Assembly (NCBI RefSeq): GCF_003711515.1
Contig: NW_021167081.1
Span: 806,001 to 870,000 of the forward strand
Reading direction: 5' to 3'
Length of the DNA: 64,000 bases
DNA from: Sodiomyces alkalinus F11
Taxonomy: Eukaryota; Ascomycota; Sordariomycetes; Glomerellales; Plectosphaerellaceae
Shown here: in pieces, positions 1-15,692 of the stretch
How the letters are laid out: every line of letters begins with the position of its first letter
Position numbering within the stretch: position 1 is the stretch's first letter
Notes under the pieces: model-generated
The model's input: only the letters and a program-made list of their open reading frames with translations
What the model was told of the DNA's origin: nothing
Databases searched by the model: none
Position numbers and translations under genes: made by a program

Positions 1-663
1 CGGCGTGTCGTTCTCCGTGACTATGGAGAGCCCATCTACAAAGCAAGCTCTCGGTCGGCTCTCCTTGCGGCGCTGGAGGGTTGCATTAAGGGACACGAGT
101 CCTTGCTCGAGGCTGGCTTCCTTCATCGGGACATCTCGGTCAATAATCTGATGATCAACGAGGATGACAACAACCACTCCTTATTTTCTTTCTTGATCGA
201 TCTCGACCTCGCCGTAAGACAGCCACGAGAGGGCGCGTCCGGAGTAAAGGGCAAGACCGGTACGCGAGCATTCATGGCAATCGGGGCGCTTCTCGGCGAG
301 CAGCATTCTTTCATGCACGACCTCGAGTCGTTTTTCTGGGTCCTGTTCTGGATATGCATCCATTACAAAGGGCCAGGTGAGGATACAGTCGTTCCGCGGT
401 TTGAGAAGTGGAACTACGTTGATACAAAGGAGCTAGCAGAGCTGAAGAAAGGGCAAGTATCCCATGAAGGCGACTTTATTAGAACCGCTGAAGAGAACTT
501 CACGCCATACTACCAGCCATTGATACCTTGGGTTAACAGACTGCGGAAAGCGGTATTTCCGAATGGTGGGAGATGGGAAGGAAAGGAGATAGGATTGTAT
601 GCTCGGATGAGGGAAATCATTAGAGAAGCCCGCAAGGATCAGAAGGTATCGGCGGAGACATAG
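1..663 (+). CDS. FunK1-type fungal protein kinase, C-terminal part (5' end outside window)
   Basis: The frame is open from the first base of the window to a TAG stop at 661-663, so the N-terminal part of the gene lies upstream. The catalytic loop HRDISVNN is visible at about residues 43-50, followed by a DLDLA motif standing where most kinases have DFG. Next come the stretches GTRAFMAIGALLGE and MHDLESFFWVLFWIC, which are hallmarks of the fungal-specific FunK1 kinase family. Family knowledge: FunK1 kinases are expanded in filamentous fungi and mostly have no assigned substrate. The catalytic Asp and the adjacent Asn are present, so the visible part shows no sign of decay. A TTG at 103 is not a plausible true start, because the same frame continues upstream with kinase-like sequence. 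Confidence 0.88.
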   Translation, partial: RRVVLRDYGEPIYKASSRSALLAALEGCIKGHESLLEAGFLHRDISVNNLMINEDDNNHSLFSFLIDLDLAVRQPREGASGVKGKTGTRAFMAIGALLGEQHSFMHDLESFFWVLFWICIHYKGPGEDTVVPRFEKWNYVDTKELAELKKGQVSHEGDFIRTAEENFTPYYQPLIPWVNRLRKAVFPNGGRWEGKEIGLYARMREIIREARKDQKVSAET

Positions 664-1705
664 CCTTGCGTGTAATCGGAATAAATGCAGCCGACTTTCA
701 CCCTGCGGCATCAACGGAGGTATTCGGGGACTGAAACTTCCCCAGTCTATCTTTGTCTATAGTCTCTTGCTCAGCGCCGTAAAAGCCTCCGCCGCACACA
801 ACTAAAAGCCCTAACGATTGCTGCTGCCCCAGCCCACCTTCCAGGCCGAGACCTCTCCTCCCTTCCTCTATTTTTTCTTTCTTTTTTTCTTCTCCTGGAG
901 GCGGCGTCGCCCTCGACAAATGCCCCCGGGCCGCGAGCCACCACTCCTCCCCATCGCCCTCGCCGCGAGGTCCCTTTCTGTCCCACAGCGTCCCCACTAC
1001 GGTCGGGCAGTCAGCCATTAGGCAGCTCCACACAGGCCGTGCGTGTCGAAGCCGCCCACGTCCCGCCAGCGACGCCAAGCTGGACCCTAAGCAGCACCGC
1101 GGCCCGGCAACCGCCCTTGAACGGCAGCAAAAAGCCAGGTGACCAAGCCTGCTGCGATGTATCGTGGATCAGCGACACGGTCTTTTGTTTCCGAGTCTTC
1201 GCATTGGCCGGGTTACGTAGCGGCTCTGCGATGCTCGGATTGACCCGCCGCAGTACGCTAGACTTAGGTATAATCTTGCTACGGTACATAGGTCGGTTCG
1301 GAGTTCTATCATGGACCCACTGTCTAGAGGCCCTGGAGTAAAACCGTCGCGTCGTCACTGTGCTCCCCATGAGATAACAAGAGACCGGAAAGGCCGGACA
1401 TTTCAACACCCAACTCCTAGGGATACGACCCCGAACATGCACGATGCACAGTCATACCTGCTTTAGAAAGAATTGCTAGTAGCTCTGTTACATTAGGTGG
1501 GTATCTTCCAAGGCGACTCGAGATGCCGAATCCTCCAACGCCGTTAGTCCATGCATAGTACCAAAGATTCCCGCTCCCGACTCCCAATTGATGCACAAGT
1601 TGTCCTCCTAAGAATCAGGCAAATCACGGACGTTAGTCGGTTTCCCTTCGGTTCCAAATCAATCGCACCAATAACGCCATCCTCGTACGTACCAGCACAA
1701 CGTCT
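664..1705. other. intergenic region, no gene recognised
   Basis: About 1 kb between the FunK1 stop and the 3' end of the minus-strand SRPBCC gene. Several short open frames exist, but none resembles a known family or has splice context. There is a pyrimidine/T-rich patch near 865-895. I see no RNA gene here. Confidence 0.5.
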
Positions 1706-2362
1706 TCAACCGACTTGGGGTCGGCGTTTATCTCTCTCTGCTTCCTCGGACGCCTTCTTCAGACCGTCCATCCAGCGACGAAAGCCCGATTTGAGTTGCG
1801 ACTGCATGAAGTTGTAGATGTAGTAGGCAAGAACACCGCCGAAGGTCTCCCAGCTGCGATACTCGGTCGTAGTAGCCTGGCCGCCGTCCTTGGCCGGCAC
1901 CTCGAGGAACTCTTGGACGCGCTCGCCACGCAGCAGCCATACGCGGGAATCGCTCACCCTCCACGCAACACGGTACCCCGTTCTTCCGTCCTCCTCGAAG
2001 CGCTCGAGCACGGTGGCCTCGAGCGACGTCGTGTACGGGTCGGCGTTCGCTTTCAGGCGCGCCTCGAAGCGCATCTTGACGCCGGGGTAGATGTGGCCCG
2101 GTCGGACGGCGAGCCGGCGGAGGTCGGGGTCGAGATGGATGGTCGACGGGTCAGGCGCCGAGTCGATGTATGCTTCCGGGCAGAAGGAGTTCCACTGAGG
2201 GTACTTTGCCGTGTCGAGGACGGTCTCGAGACAGGTCTGGGGCGACGCTTCTATAATGGTCGAGCACGAAACGGAAAAGACGCCGCCGTTGCCGTAGCTG
2301 GGGACCGGAAACGGGCGACCGCATTTGGGCGGCTGTCCGAGAGGTATGGTTGCTAAAGCCAT
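1706..2362 (-). CDS. SRPBCC (START/polyketide-cyclase-like) superfamily protein
   Basis: Single-exon gene of 218 aa. The reading frame is open further upstream, but the ATG at 2362 (MALATIPLG) is preferred because the upstream extension is low-complexity and unlike the family. The sequence has the SRPBCC helix-grip pattern: an N-terminal strand (FSVSCSTIIEAS), then the conserved helix and turn containing YPQWNSFCPE at about residue 53, then alternating strands, and a C-terminal amphipathic helix from about residue 180. Family knowledge: these proteins bind hydrophobic ligands in a cavity. In fungi most are uncharacterised, and the ligand cannot be read from sequence. No signal peptide or membrane segment is seen. 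The next gene upstream, ATP11, is divergent and about 1.45 kb away. Confidence 0.8.
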   Translation of the reverse strand: MALATIPLGQPPKCGRPFPVPSYGNGGVFSVSCSTIIEASPQTCLETVLDTAKYPQWNSFCPEAYIDSAPDPSTIHLDPDLRRLAVRPGHIYPGVKMRFEARLKANADPYTTSLEATVLERFEEDGRTGYRVAWRVSDSRVWLLRGERVQEFLEVPAKDGGQATTTEYRSWETFGGVLAYYIYNFMQSQLKSGFRRWMDGLKKASEEAERDKRRPQVG

Positions 2363-3812
2363 GGCGCAAGTCAAGCTTGGCAGCCACGTGCGCGCCGTTG
2401 ATGAAGTGATGAGGTTTGAGGTATTGTTTGCGCCAGAAATCGAGTGATGGTGATGACAAGAGAGGGAGAGCAGAGCAGGGGGGAAGTATGGGGGAGGGGT
2501 CCGGGTAAAGAGGGAAGAAACTTGGTAGTTCTCGGAAGGTGGAATCCGGGCCTTTGTAGTTGACGGGTGTTTCCGTTGCCTGTCTCTCGTCTCGTCTCTC
2601 TCTGAGCTCTTTCTTGCCTCCCCCTTCCCGGGTTTTATGACGTGCAGAAACGGGCAGGTAGGTTTTATATTCCAATCGGCATCGCTGGTCAATGTCACTA
2701 TTCGTAATTACTAATTCAGTGCACTATATCAATTTGTGTTCTATGTACTGATACTCCCAGACGGAAAGAGCTGCTGGTTATGTACACATGATACCGTCCC
2801 AGACAATAGAATCCTGGGTAGTTCCGGGTCGGTACGGCCAAGCGATAGTGCAACGGCAACTTCCGGTAACGTCATGCAATGTCGTCTTCCTTGGGTTGTT
2901 AGCCTGTAGTACACGTAGTTGCAGTTGCCCGATTACCTAATTACTCGGCCTAGCTTATTTGCTATGCACGAAATAGGTACTCCGTACCGAGTAGCCTGAG
3001 AGTCCACCCGGCTCCGGAGAACCACGGCCGAATGGCCCCCGTTAGTGGGGCATCGCAGGGCATCGCAGGCCGGCCGTGTGTCAGTGCCACAGTGTCTCGG
3101 GTCAAACAATGGAACAGGCATCACGGAACACCGACTAAGGAAAAGTACGAAAGTCCGATGGGTTGGTACGGATTCCAAGAGGGCCATCTACGTGGTTGGG
3201 ATCACAGTGACTTCGTGTACTATACGGGCCTTGAACACATCCAAATTCCCATATCTAAGGCTCTTAAGACGCCTATATATACTTGCGAAAGACGAATACA
3301 GAGAGTGATTATACCACTGTATCAATGCCAGGAGTCGGACGCGAACAGAAGCATAAATGGACAGACTCAACATCTTGTCTAGTAGGCGACATTGTCTCAA
3401 ACCACCATGTCTCTCGGTTCCAAGGTTGAGTGCTTAGGGGTACACGAAGTGGATGTTTTTAAAAGGAAGGAAGGAAAAAAAAAAAAGGGGGGGGGGGGGC
3501 CTATGTCTATAAACTTTTCTTTGTTTCAGTGGTTCTTTCCATTCCAGATTGTTTCTAGAAACATAGATGTTTTCTGCTGTCAGTAAGAGGTTCGTGAACG
3601 CTTTTCCATGGGGTTGTTCCCCGTAGTACCTAAGTACCAAGGTTCCACGTACTGTGCCGTTTATCTGCTCAACGCACTGTCCAGCTCCACTCGACCTTAT
3701 TTACCATCGTGGACATCTCGACAAAGTCCAGTCCTCCCGTGTCGACTCTGCATCTCGACGAACTCGCGACCGCGATTTAAATACAAAACAGATTCGAATG
3801 CAGACGGTCAAC
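2363..3812. other. divergent intergenic/promoter region between the SRPBCC gene and ATP11
   Basis: No gene recognised. It holds a CT-rich patch upstream of the SRPBCC start, one copy of the dispersed TACTCCGTA motif (2976-2984), and a purine run in which A-rich sequence passes into about 13 consecutive G near 3487-3499. The ATP11 5' leader occupies the right end. Confidence 0.5.
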
Positions 3813-4892
3813 ATGGCATCATTTAAAACGCCAGCCCTTCGCCATGTTCTTTCCTCGTCCTCCCGCGCCCTGCGTGCCTCAAATCAGCGCCGCTGGGCCC
3901 AGGTTCACGATGTACGCTTCCTCGCCACAACGCAACAACCCCGCGCCATCACAGACAAGTACCGCGAGAAGCTGGAACGCAAAGCTCGCCAGGAAGGTCT
4001 CAGCAGCATTGACGAGCTCAAGGCCGCCTATTCGAACAAAATCGACGAGCTGAACAAGAAAGACGTCGCCGAGCTTGCGCGACTCCGATCGAAAATGATG
4101 CCACAACAACAACCCACACCACCACCCTCTCCGACAAGCGCGTCCTCCCCGTCTTCGACCGCTAGCCCTACCTTGTCGTCATCAGATTCCGCATCCTCGA
4201 CAATAGAAACATCATCTACACTATCATCGGAATCACCGGAGTCAGCATCCTCTGCGGCTCGACCGAAAAAGCCCGCCTCCTCGGGCATAAAGACATTGGC
4301 AGAGATCCTCAACCTCCCCAAAGCACGCGAACTGCCCGCAAAAGAGCTAACGGCCATCTGGCGCCTCCGCAACGCCTCGAACCCCAACTCCCTCTGCGCC
4401 GTCATCCCCGCCGCCACCTACGCCACCATGGAAGCCACCGCGCGGCGCTACCCGACCTTCGTCCTCCCCGTGCCGCGCGAGGGCCAGGGCGCCGAGATCC
4501 ACTTCCTGCAATGGGTCTTCGACGACGTCGAGACGCACACCGCCAGCGTGCTCTTCACCCAGCTCGCCGAGTTCAAGGCCCGCGGCGAGTTCGCCCAGCC
4601 CCACACCACCATCACCCACCACTCCGACCTCGCCCGGGACAGCGCCAGCGGCCTCGTCCTCATGCAGGGCCAGGTCGTCGACGGCCGCGGCGCCTCGGTC
4701 GAGGACGCGCGCTGGCTCGTCGTGTGTCTGCAGCGGTTTTATGGCGGGTGGGACGTCGAGACCGCGGGGGAGCCGGACGCCGAGCGCTTGAAGCGGGCCC
4801 TGGAGAGGAGGAGGCTGCTGGAGTGGTTCTCGCAGGCTGACCCGAATTTTACTGTCGAGAAGCTTTTGGAGGAGGCTGAGCGCATGACTTAG
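3813..4892 (+). CDS. ATP11: Mitochondrial F1-ATPase assembly chaperone ATP11
   Basis: 359 aa from the ATG at 3813 (MASFKTPALRH). An in-frame ATG at 3798 would add five residues. The first ~45 residues are Arg/Ser-rich without acids, as expected for a mitochondrial presequence. A charged helix follows (YREKLERKARQEGLSSIDEL), then a Ser/Thr/Pro linker at about residues 95-155. The ATP11 domain starts at KTLAEILNL and carries the signatures LPAKELTAIWRLR, FVLPVPREG, FLQW and the C-terminal LEWFSQADPNF. Family knowledge: Atp11p binds free F1 beta subunits in the matrix and prevents their aggregation until alpha/beta assembly. No intron is needed. The gene is convergent with the lipase gene, with about 395 bp between stops. 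Confidence 0.93.
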   Translation: MASFKTPALRHVLSSSSRALRASNQRRWAQVHDVRFLATTQQPRAITDKYREKLERKARQEGLSSIDELKAAYSNKIDELNKKDVAELARLRSKMMPQQQPTPPPSPTSASSPSSTASPTLSSSDSASSTIETSSTLSSESPESASSAARPKKPASSGIKTLAEILNLPKARELPAKELTAIWRLRNASNPNSLCAVIPAATYATMEATARRYPTFVLPVPREGQGAEIHFLQWVFDDVETHTASVLFTQLAEFKARGEFAQPHTTITHHSDLARDSASGLVLMQGQVVDGRGASVEDARWLVVCLQRFYGGWDVETAGEPDAERLKRALERRRLLEWFSQADPNFTVEKLLEEAERMT

Positions 4893-5287
4893 GGACATTC
4901 TCCCTCTGTAATAGTATCTCTGTTAGAATAGGTTGTGACGGGAACACCGAGTGCCTTCGGCCGCACGTCTCGGTCATGCACTCGTAGAGCATACGCTGGG
5001 GCAAGCCGTGGGTGGAAGGGAAGGGACTTTTGACACAGGTCCGTGTATCAAACAGATGTAAAAGAGTTGACAAGGAACGTGAGGAAACTATTCTTGTATA
5101 TCTAATTAAAGCAACATGATGCTTTCCGTCCACTCTTGTCTTGTACTATCCAAGAAACCTTGGCGAAATTTTATGTGTGCTTGGTTACAGATATCAAACG
5201 CCCAGAACACCTCGCTGAGTGTTAAAGAGTTTTGCTGCCCATCTTCTCGGCCAGACCTCTTCGCATATCGCGTACAATTCTATCATC

Positions 5288-7619
5288 TTAGCTGTTTTCA
5301 CTGCTACTCAACTCCTCCTCTAGATCCTCGTCCGGCTTCGACCTCGAGTCTGGACTCCATGGCTGGACGTCCTCGCATCCCCTAGGCACTCGGCACATGT
5401 CCCTCGCATGACAAGTTTTCCAGAGCACTTCTTTGATTTCCCTGAAGACCTTGTCCGGCGCATCCATCGCCCAGATGACATCCAGGTGCTCATATTCCGG
5501 GATGACCTTGCTATGCACAACATTAACGTGCGGCTCGCGTCCCCGTTCGAGCCGGCGCAGCAGCTTGCGCCCGTCAACCAAGTCGTCGCTGCCAGCGACC
5601 CACAACGCAAAGGGGGGAGCCTGGTCGTTATACCACGCCGTCGACCCGCGGGGCTTCCTGGGTTGCTGGTTCGCAGATTGCTCCATAGCCTGCCCGTCGT
5701 CGTTGGCCTCGTTCGCGCCGAGGCTATGCCTGCCGTCGCCTCCTCCGACATGGTCTTCCTTCTCCTCGGCGCGCACGGCCTCCTTGGTCGCGAGGATGCA
5801 CTTATGCCGGGCGAAACACTCCCGGCCCAGCCACCATCGCATCGACTCGGCGCTGACGTAGACGGGTGCGAACCGGAAGAGGCGATCGCGCAGGCCACGG
5901 TCCCAGCGCTTGTCGGACCAGTCGAAGAGGAACGAAAAGACCTTGTACCCCAGCCAGCCGTAGAGGCGCGGCGGCAGGTGGGAATGCATGGTCATCATGA
6001 AGCCGATGAAGGCCCGCAAGCCGAACATGAGCCGGAACATGCCCGGCGTGATGATACGCATGAATTTGAAGTACATCTTGCCGATCAGAGGCCCCGCGTA
6101 GGCAGCGGGGGCAAGAGCACAGAAGACGGTCAACCTCTCCCCCAACTCCGGACGCTGCTCCTTGGCCAACGCAACGAAGGCCTCGGTGGTGCCTTGCGAA
6201 TGGCATATCAAGCCAATCTTTTCGAAGCCCGTCTCGTACAGAACCCGCGACGTTAATGCGGGAAGGTCGAAAACCCCCATCTGCCGAATGTTCCAGCACC
6301 ACATCCTCGGGTCGGATTCCTCCAGGACACGGTGTTTGGGCTTGAAACCACCCCGATTGTTCCCCAGCCATACATCATAACCAGATTTGCAGAGGTAGAA
6401 AGCCAGAGAGTCGTCGTCGTTTGAGAGATAGGCACCGGCACTCTGCAGCAAACCAGGTATCAGCAGGACGGGGAACTTGGGCTTTCCTTTGGCGTCACTG
6501 GGTCTGTTCCGCGATGCTTTGGGAAATATCATCGGGCCCATGTTCTGACGGTCTTCGTCTTCTAGCCTCGTGTACTCCTGCCAGACGTGTCAGCTTGATA
6601 TTCCACATGGACATGGTCATGTAAATGCAAATGTAGGGACGGAAGGAGGTTGGCCACAGTAGCGGACATACCTTAGGGTCATAGACATGCCACAGGTCGA
6701 TGATGAAGCCGTCTTCAGTTTCCACCTGAAACTCCTCCAGATCCAGTCCAACTCGACGAGCATAGTAAGCCGGGTCGCACACCACTGGATCCGGGCCGCC
6801 CTCGGTAGGGCGGTACTCTTCGGTCAATCTCTCACAGTCTCGATCCGGATTCTCGCGTAACTCGCCGCGTTCCCATGCGCGCTCCATGCTCTTTCTTATT
6901 TTCTTTCGTTTCGTTTCTTCTTCTAAGAACGGACGGGTTTCTTCAATGTTACGAAACGTGAGGAGTCGATACACCTTCTGAGCAAAGGGAGGAATGCTGG
7001 TAAAAAGAGCGCCGAGAACAATAACAGAAAGAAAGGCGAGGCTGAGGACGAACGACGAGAGACGAAAGATAGCATACTGCACGTCTCTGAGTGGCGAGGA
7101 AGGACCGTATAGCGGCAGTGGGGGGAAGAGAGGATTGGTGTGGGAAGGGGGGAGCTGTCGACGTAAGGGCGCATTATGACGCTTTGGAGAGGGTTGGCCA
7201 TTGGGTTTCGTCGATGAAGTAGAGTTTTCTTCAACTAGATATCGAGCATCGTTACCGCCGAGATGACTGGCGTGACGATCCTGAGCCTGTCCGGGACTCT
7301 TCTCTCCATCGTTCATGGAAGGGACGGCGTGGGGAGCATGTTCAACTTCTTCCCTGAGAACATTGAGTTTGTGAGCCTCCCTGGCAGGAACACTAGGGAG
7401 GCGATGTCCAGCAGAAGTTATGATAACGGGATCATGGGGAGTGACGAAACGAGCCTCGACAGCAAGGTCCGGATGGGGAGCATCGCTCGATGGCGGTTCG
7501 TGTGACAGCTTCAGAGCTTGCCTGGTGAATTCGGCGGCTAATTGGGGCAGAGAGGGCCCAGAGGGGGCCTCCAAAGCCAATAGTGATTTTGCGGAGCCCT
7601 GGGAAGCGCAGTCGCTCAT
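5288..7619 (-). CDS. Membrane-anchored AB-hydrolase-associated lipase (steryl ester hydrolase / Tgl1-Yeh family)
   Basis: Two exons, 7619-6672 and 6577-5288, give 745 aa. The 94-bp intron has a GTATGT donor and a CAG acceptor and joins the frames exactly at VYDPK|EYTRL. A single hydrophobic segment lies at about residues 186-208. The AB-hydrolase-associated N-region (EDGFIIDLWHVYDP) is followed by the oxyanion-region motif PVLLIPGLLQSAGA, the conserved YDVWLGNNRG, and a nucleophile elbow CHSQG with Ser near residue 443. The likely acid is in GSDDLVDG and the His in EYEHLDVIWA near the C-terminus. Family knowledge: yeast Yeh1/Yeh2/Tgl1 hydrolyse steryl esters at lipid droplets or the plasma membrane. 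Substrate choice here is an inference. A Gly/Asp/Asn-rich insert separates the lid region from the C-terminal catalytic residues. Confidence 0.9.
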
Positions 7620-7754
7620 GGTTTCGAAAAGCCTCTCGGTGTCTTCGTTGCAGTCTTAAGTGAGCTCAGATGGCTCTCGTGATGCGTCGTGAGCGCCTTG
7701 GTCAAAACGATGTGAATGTGCTGCTCTCATATAAATCGAGAATTTTGCTTCTAC

Positions 7755-7794
7755 TTTTTTCTTTTTTCTTTTTTCTTTTTTCTTTTTTCTTTTT
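7755..7794. repeat. TTTTTTC heptanucleotide tandem tract
   Basis: About six near-perfect TTTTTTC units lie roughly 135 bp upstream of the lipase start. On the lipase strand this is a GAAAAAA tract in the presumptive promoter. Confidence 0.85.
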
Positions 7795-8165
7795 AACAAA
7801 TAGAAGTAGAAATAAAATATAGAAACAGACAAAGAGGATATTTGACGATACGATGAATTGGCATGGAAATCTAGATGCTCAAGATGGTGAGTTTGCTGCG
7901 CTCCGCCTCGGTGGATTGGCTCGTCATCACCGACGTCATGTGTGGATGTCTAAGGTACCTAGACCGAAGACGGCTGTGAGAAATGATTTCGGGGCGGACT
8001 TGGGCTCCGAACACGGAGATTGGAAGATTGTGACATAGGTAGTGACGAAGGTACGCCATACAAACCTGTACCTGTCTAGAAGCTATCCGCTCGTGGAATG
8101 ATATGCCTTGCTCTGGCAGAGGGCGAGATGGTTGAATACAGAAACAAACCCACAAAGGCCAACTT

Positions 8166-9058
8166 CTAAGTGGCGCCTTTATCGATGCGAATCACCTTCT
8201 CGGCACTGAACTCACGCCTACCAGTGTCCCCCTTTCCGCCGATATGGATGTTCGTCCCCGGAAGGATGTAGCCACGCTGATTGCTAACTACAGTTACACT
8301 ACCCTTCTCAAACTCGGTCGAGAAGTGAGTATGTCCGTAGATCCAATATTCGACCCGGCCCCAGTCTCCCGAGGGCAAGAGATCGGTGGCAAATGCTCCA
8401 GTTATGGGGCTAGCCATATACTCCGGCCGCGAGGCTTCCTGGATCGCCGGTGCGTGGTGTGTTATGACGATAACAACGTTGTTGGGTTCATCTCGCGCAA
8501 TGAGTCCAATTTCATTCTTTAACCACTGTACATCTGCCTCATGCTCTGCGTTGTGGCGCTCGACTGTCCAGCCCTGAATGCTCTGAAAGTCCTTCACTTT
8601 ACTGCGGACCTGATCGGCAGCATCGTCGCGAATTCGAGACCACAAGGTACAGCCGAGTACGGACACAACAGTTTGGCCATGGTCCACATCGCTTCTTGTT
8701 CGATGGAGAAGAGTCAATTTCCCGTCTAACAAAGGCTCGTTCTCCAGTTTCTTCGCCGTGGAGATTCCAGTCGCATGATCCATTCCGTGGAATTCATTGT
8801 TGCCCAACACCAGGAAAACTCGTTGGTACCGCTCAGTCTGGCGGACGAGGATTGGAGATAGGCCTCGTAATCTCTGAGGTGGCCAATGTCTCCTGCGAGC
8901 ACAAGGTAAGGGGCAACGGCGGGAAAGTCGAACGCGTCGTATTGCTGGCCAAGCTCTAAATGCAGATCGGACATGAATTGGAAGCATCTTTGGACCGGTT
9001 GTGACATTTCATCTTTGGTACATCCTGTGATATGCGTGAGGCAAGCGTCTGAATGCAT
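8166..9058 (-). pseudogene. Calcineurin-like metallophosphoesterase, frameshifted and with altered GNHE motif
   Basis: Two overlapping minus-strand frames together cover one protein of about 297 aa. The first (start at 9058 or at a downstream ATG) carries DLHLE and GDIGHL. The second carries the remaining motifs: GNNEFHG, THHAP and GHTHFS. Continuity requires a one-base frame change near 8848-8856, between DYEAYLQ and VRQTERYQRVF. No GT...AG pair of intron size fits there. The metal-site motif that is normally GNHE reads GNNE, so the catalytic His is Asn. Family knowledge: that His is the general acid in this phosphoesterase fold. The remaining metal ligands look intact. Either this is a young pseudogene, or the frame break is an assembly error and the enzyme is a genuine variant. 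It diverges from PEX6 across about 590 bp. Confidence 0.75.
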
Positions 9059-9646
9059 TGCCTCGTCGAAGAGAATGGAAGGAACGAGTGAAATGAATTT
9101 TGTTGGAATCTTGGATGCTGGTGAGATACTGAATTCTGAATACCTTCCCTAAGGTACCTTAACAGGTACTGTCAGGGTACAACGATGGATTGACATGGAA
9201 GGAACTTGTAGCTACTACTTTGCAGATACATCTACTTTCTGACTATTTCAGTTTAAAAGTGTGTATAGACCAGATACTCTATACATCGTACGTTACTGAG
9301 CCAGCTCCCACTCCTGAGGTCGCAGTCGACCCCATAAGGTAAGGTAAGGTAAGGTAGTGGGGCTGACGGATGAACCGCTGCTACAGCCGAGGCTTGACCC
9401 AGTACGTACAAGTTGGTCGCGTCTCCATTGCCTGTCGTAGCCGAGCCCGTCAAAGATTCAGCTGCGGCCTTCCAAAGAACCGCAAGGTAGCTTCAACTCC
9501 AAACACCTCCAGAGTCAGCGTGGAAATCGGCCTCACAACGCAAGCGCACTCGCACCTGCTAGATATGATCATGCCGCCAGACTCAGCGCCGTGAATATTT
9601 ACAACTCATCGGCCTCCACAACAGCATCATTTTCTCATTATCCGTC
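9059..9646. promoter_or_regulatory. shared upstream region of the metallophosphoesterase gene and PEX6
   Basis: 588-bp divergent intergenic region. It contains the palindrome AAGGTACCTT at 9151-9160 and a short AAGGT pentamer tandem (four units) at about 9336-9356. Promoter function is inferred only from gene orientation. Confidence 0.45.
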
Positions 9647-14200
<4,554 letters not shown>

Positions 14201-14484
14201 GGTTCCGGCGACATGACAAGCGAAGTCTGTTAGAGGGGGAATTCATTCAGTTGTACAAATCTTGCCAGGTGAAAAGGAAAGAAACAATGTTAAGATGGCT
14301 TGTGTGAAATAACGTCGCTTGCCGAGTTGACCGGTTGCCCACCTACTCTCTTCCCTTCCCCTGTTAACAGTCCCAACCGCCCACAGATCGCCAAGAAAGG
14401 AGACGCAGAGTGACGAGCCAACAAATGTCGAGACAAGACGGGAATGATTCGCAGCAGAAACGGGAGAAGCAAGATGCAGTTTGA

Positions 14485-15692
14485 TCAAGCCAGATTGCTG
14501 GGTGCTATGCCACCATCCTTCTTCCTGTCATCTTTTCCGACTTTGGCGACTTTTTCCTCTTTTTCGTCTTCTTCGTCGTCATCGTCCTCGTCATCTTCAT
14601 CTTCATCGTCCTCTTCCTCAGACGACGACACCTCGGGTATCGCTTGAGCCTGCTCCACAGCCTTAATCTCCGTCTCGGACGCCGGGACCAGCACGGACCC
14701 CCTATGGCTTGTCGCTGGTGGCTCGAAGGGCTCAGACGACTTCCACCGCCCAGTCGTAGGGCTTTGTATGGTCTCGGCAGCGGGGAGCGCATCCGTAGAG
14801 GAAGAAGAAGGAGAAGAAGAAGATGCTGTTGCTGCATCGGGTGCGGTGGCGGGTGTCTTCCACTTGGCCGTCGTCGGGGATTGGAGGCCTGCCAATTCCT
14901 TCTTCGCGGCGCTTTGGCCCTTGGTTTCTTCTTCGGTGTCTTTCTTCTCCTCTTCCTCCTCCTTCTTCTTCTCCGCGGCCGCCTTGCTTCCGTGCACCTT
15001 CTCGCGCAGGGACTGCAGCCGCAGGTCCTTGGCTTTCTGGGCGGCCTCGTCGGCGATGGAGCGGATCGGGAGGGTGGCCTTGTCCGCCACTTTTTCGGAC
15101 TTTTTGGGCTCCTCCTTTTTCACTACCGTAGATCCGGTGGTCGTGGTTGCGGCTTTCGGGAGGGGCGGCGCGGCTGGCGGCGCTGCTGCTGCTGCTGCAA
15201 CTGCCGCTACAGCAGCAGGTTGAGCAGCCGGTTTCGCCGGGCCAAATGTCATGGGCGGATCTTTGGGCTTGTTGTGGATGGAGGGGATGGTGTGTTCATC
15301 GTAGTAAATCTTTACATGTTGCTTGAGTTCCCCGTACTCGTTCCAGTCCTCGATTTCAACAATATCCTGCAGGCCAGAAAGAAAGGAGGAAGTTAGTGGT
15401 AAGCGAGACAAGACAGAGACCCGAGTGACGGGGACATAGGGCCTACCCCCAGCACCAGGCCCTCTTGGACGAGACCCGGTAGCTTTCTGACACGACCCGA
15501 CTCATCTTTCCCTGCACGACGTCCCCAGAGCATGCGGGCCTTTTCATCAACGGCTATGTCGACGGCTTTGAAGGGAACGCGGTTGGCTCGGAGAATGGTC
15601 TCGAGGCGGGAGGTGGCCGTGACGATATGGGAGGATCCAGCAGTGAGGGATGTAAATATATAGAGAGCCGGATCCGTTGAGTAGGTTGTCAT
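14485..15692 (-). CDS. SH3BGR-like thioredoxin-fold protein with acidic C-terminal tail
   Basis: Two exons, 15692-15447 and 15366-14485, give 375 aa. The 80-bp intron joins at GLVLG|DIVEIED. Residues 5-115 form a glutaredoxin-like fold of SH3BGR type: a first strand (ALYIFTSLTAG), LETILRANRVPFKAVDIAVDEKAR, and the VQEGLVLGDIVEIEDWNE turn. There is no CxxC, so no redox activity is expected. The rest is low complexity: an Ala/Pro stretch, a Lys/Glu-rich helix (about 190-215), two copies of QSPTT(A/G)(K/R)WK, and an Asp/Glu run (about 335-355) followed by a basic end. Family knowledge: SH3BGR proteins are small adaptors without a defined enzymatic role. The original function in filamentous fungi is unknown to me. 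Confidence 0.8.

Noticed and set aside
698..1078. 126-codon minus-strand frame in the first intergenic region
   Set aside because: No family resemblance, Gly/Glu/Arg-rich, and no splice or start context. Left as intergenic.
4347..4898. 183-codon minus-strand frame antisense to ATP11
   Set aside because: Repetitive Leu/Gly/Val/Asp sequence produced by codon bias on the opposite strand.
5408..6256. 282-codon plus-strand frame antisense to the lipase gene
   Set aside because: Antisense shadow of exon 2 of the lipase. Composition is unlike a folded protein and there is no supporting promoter context.
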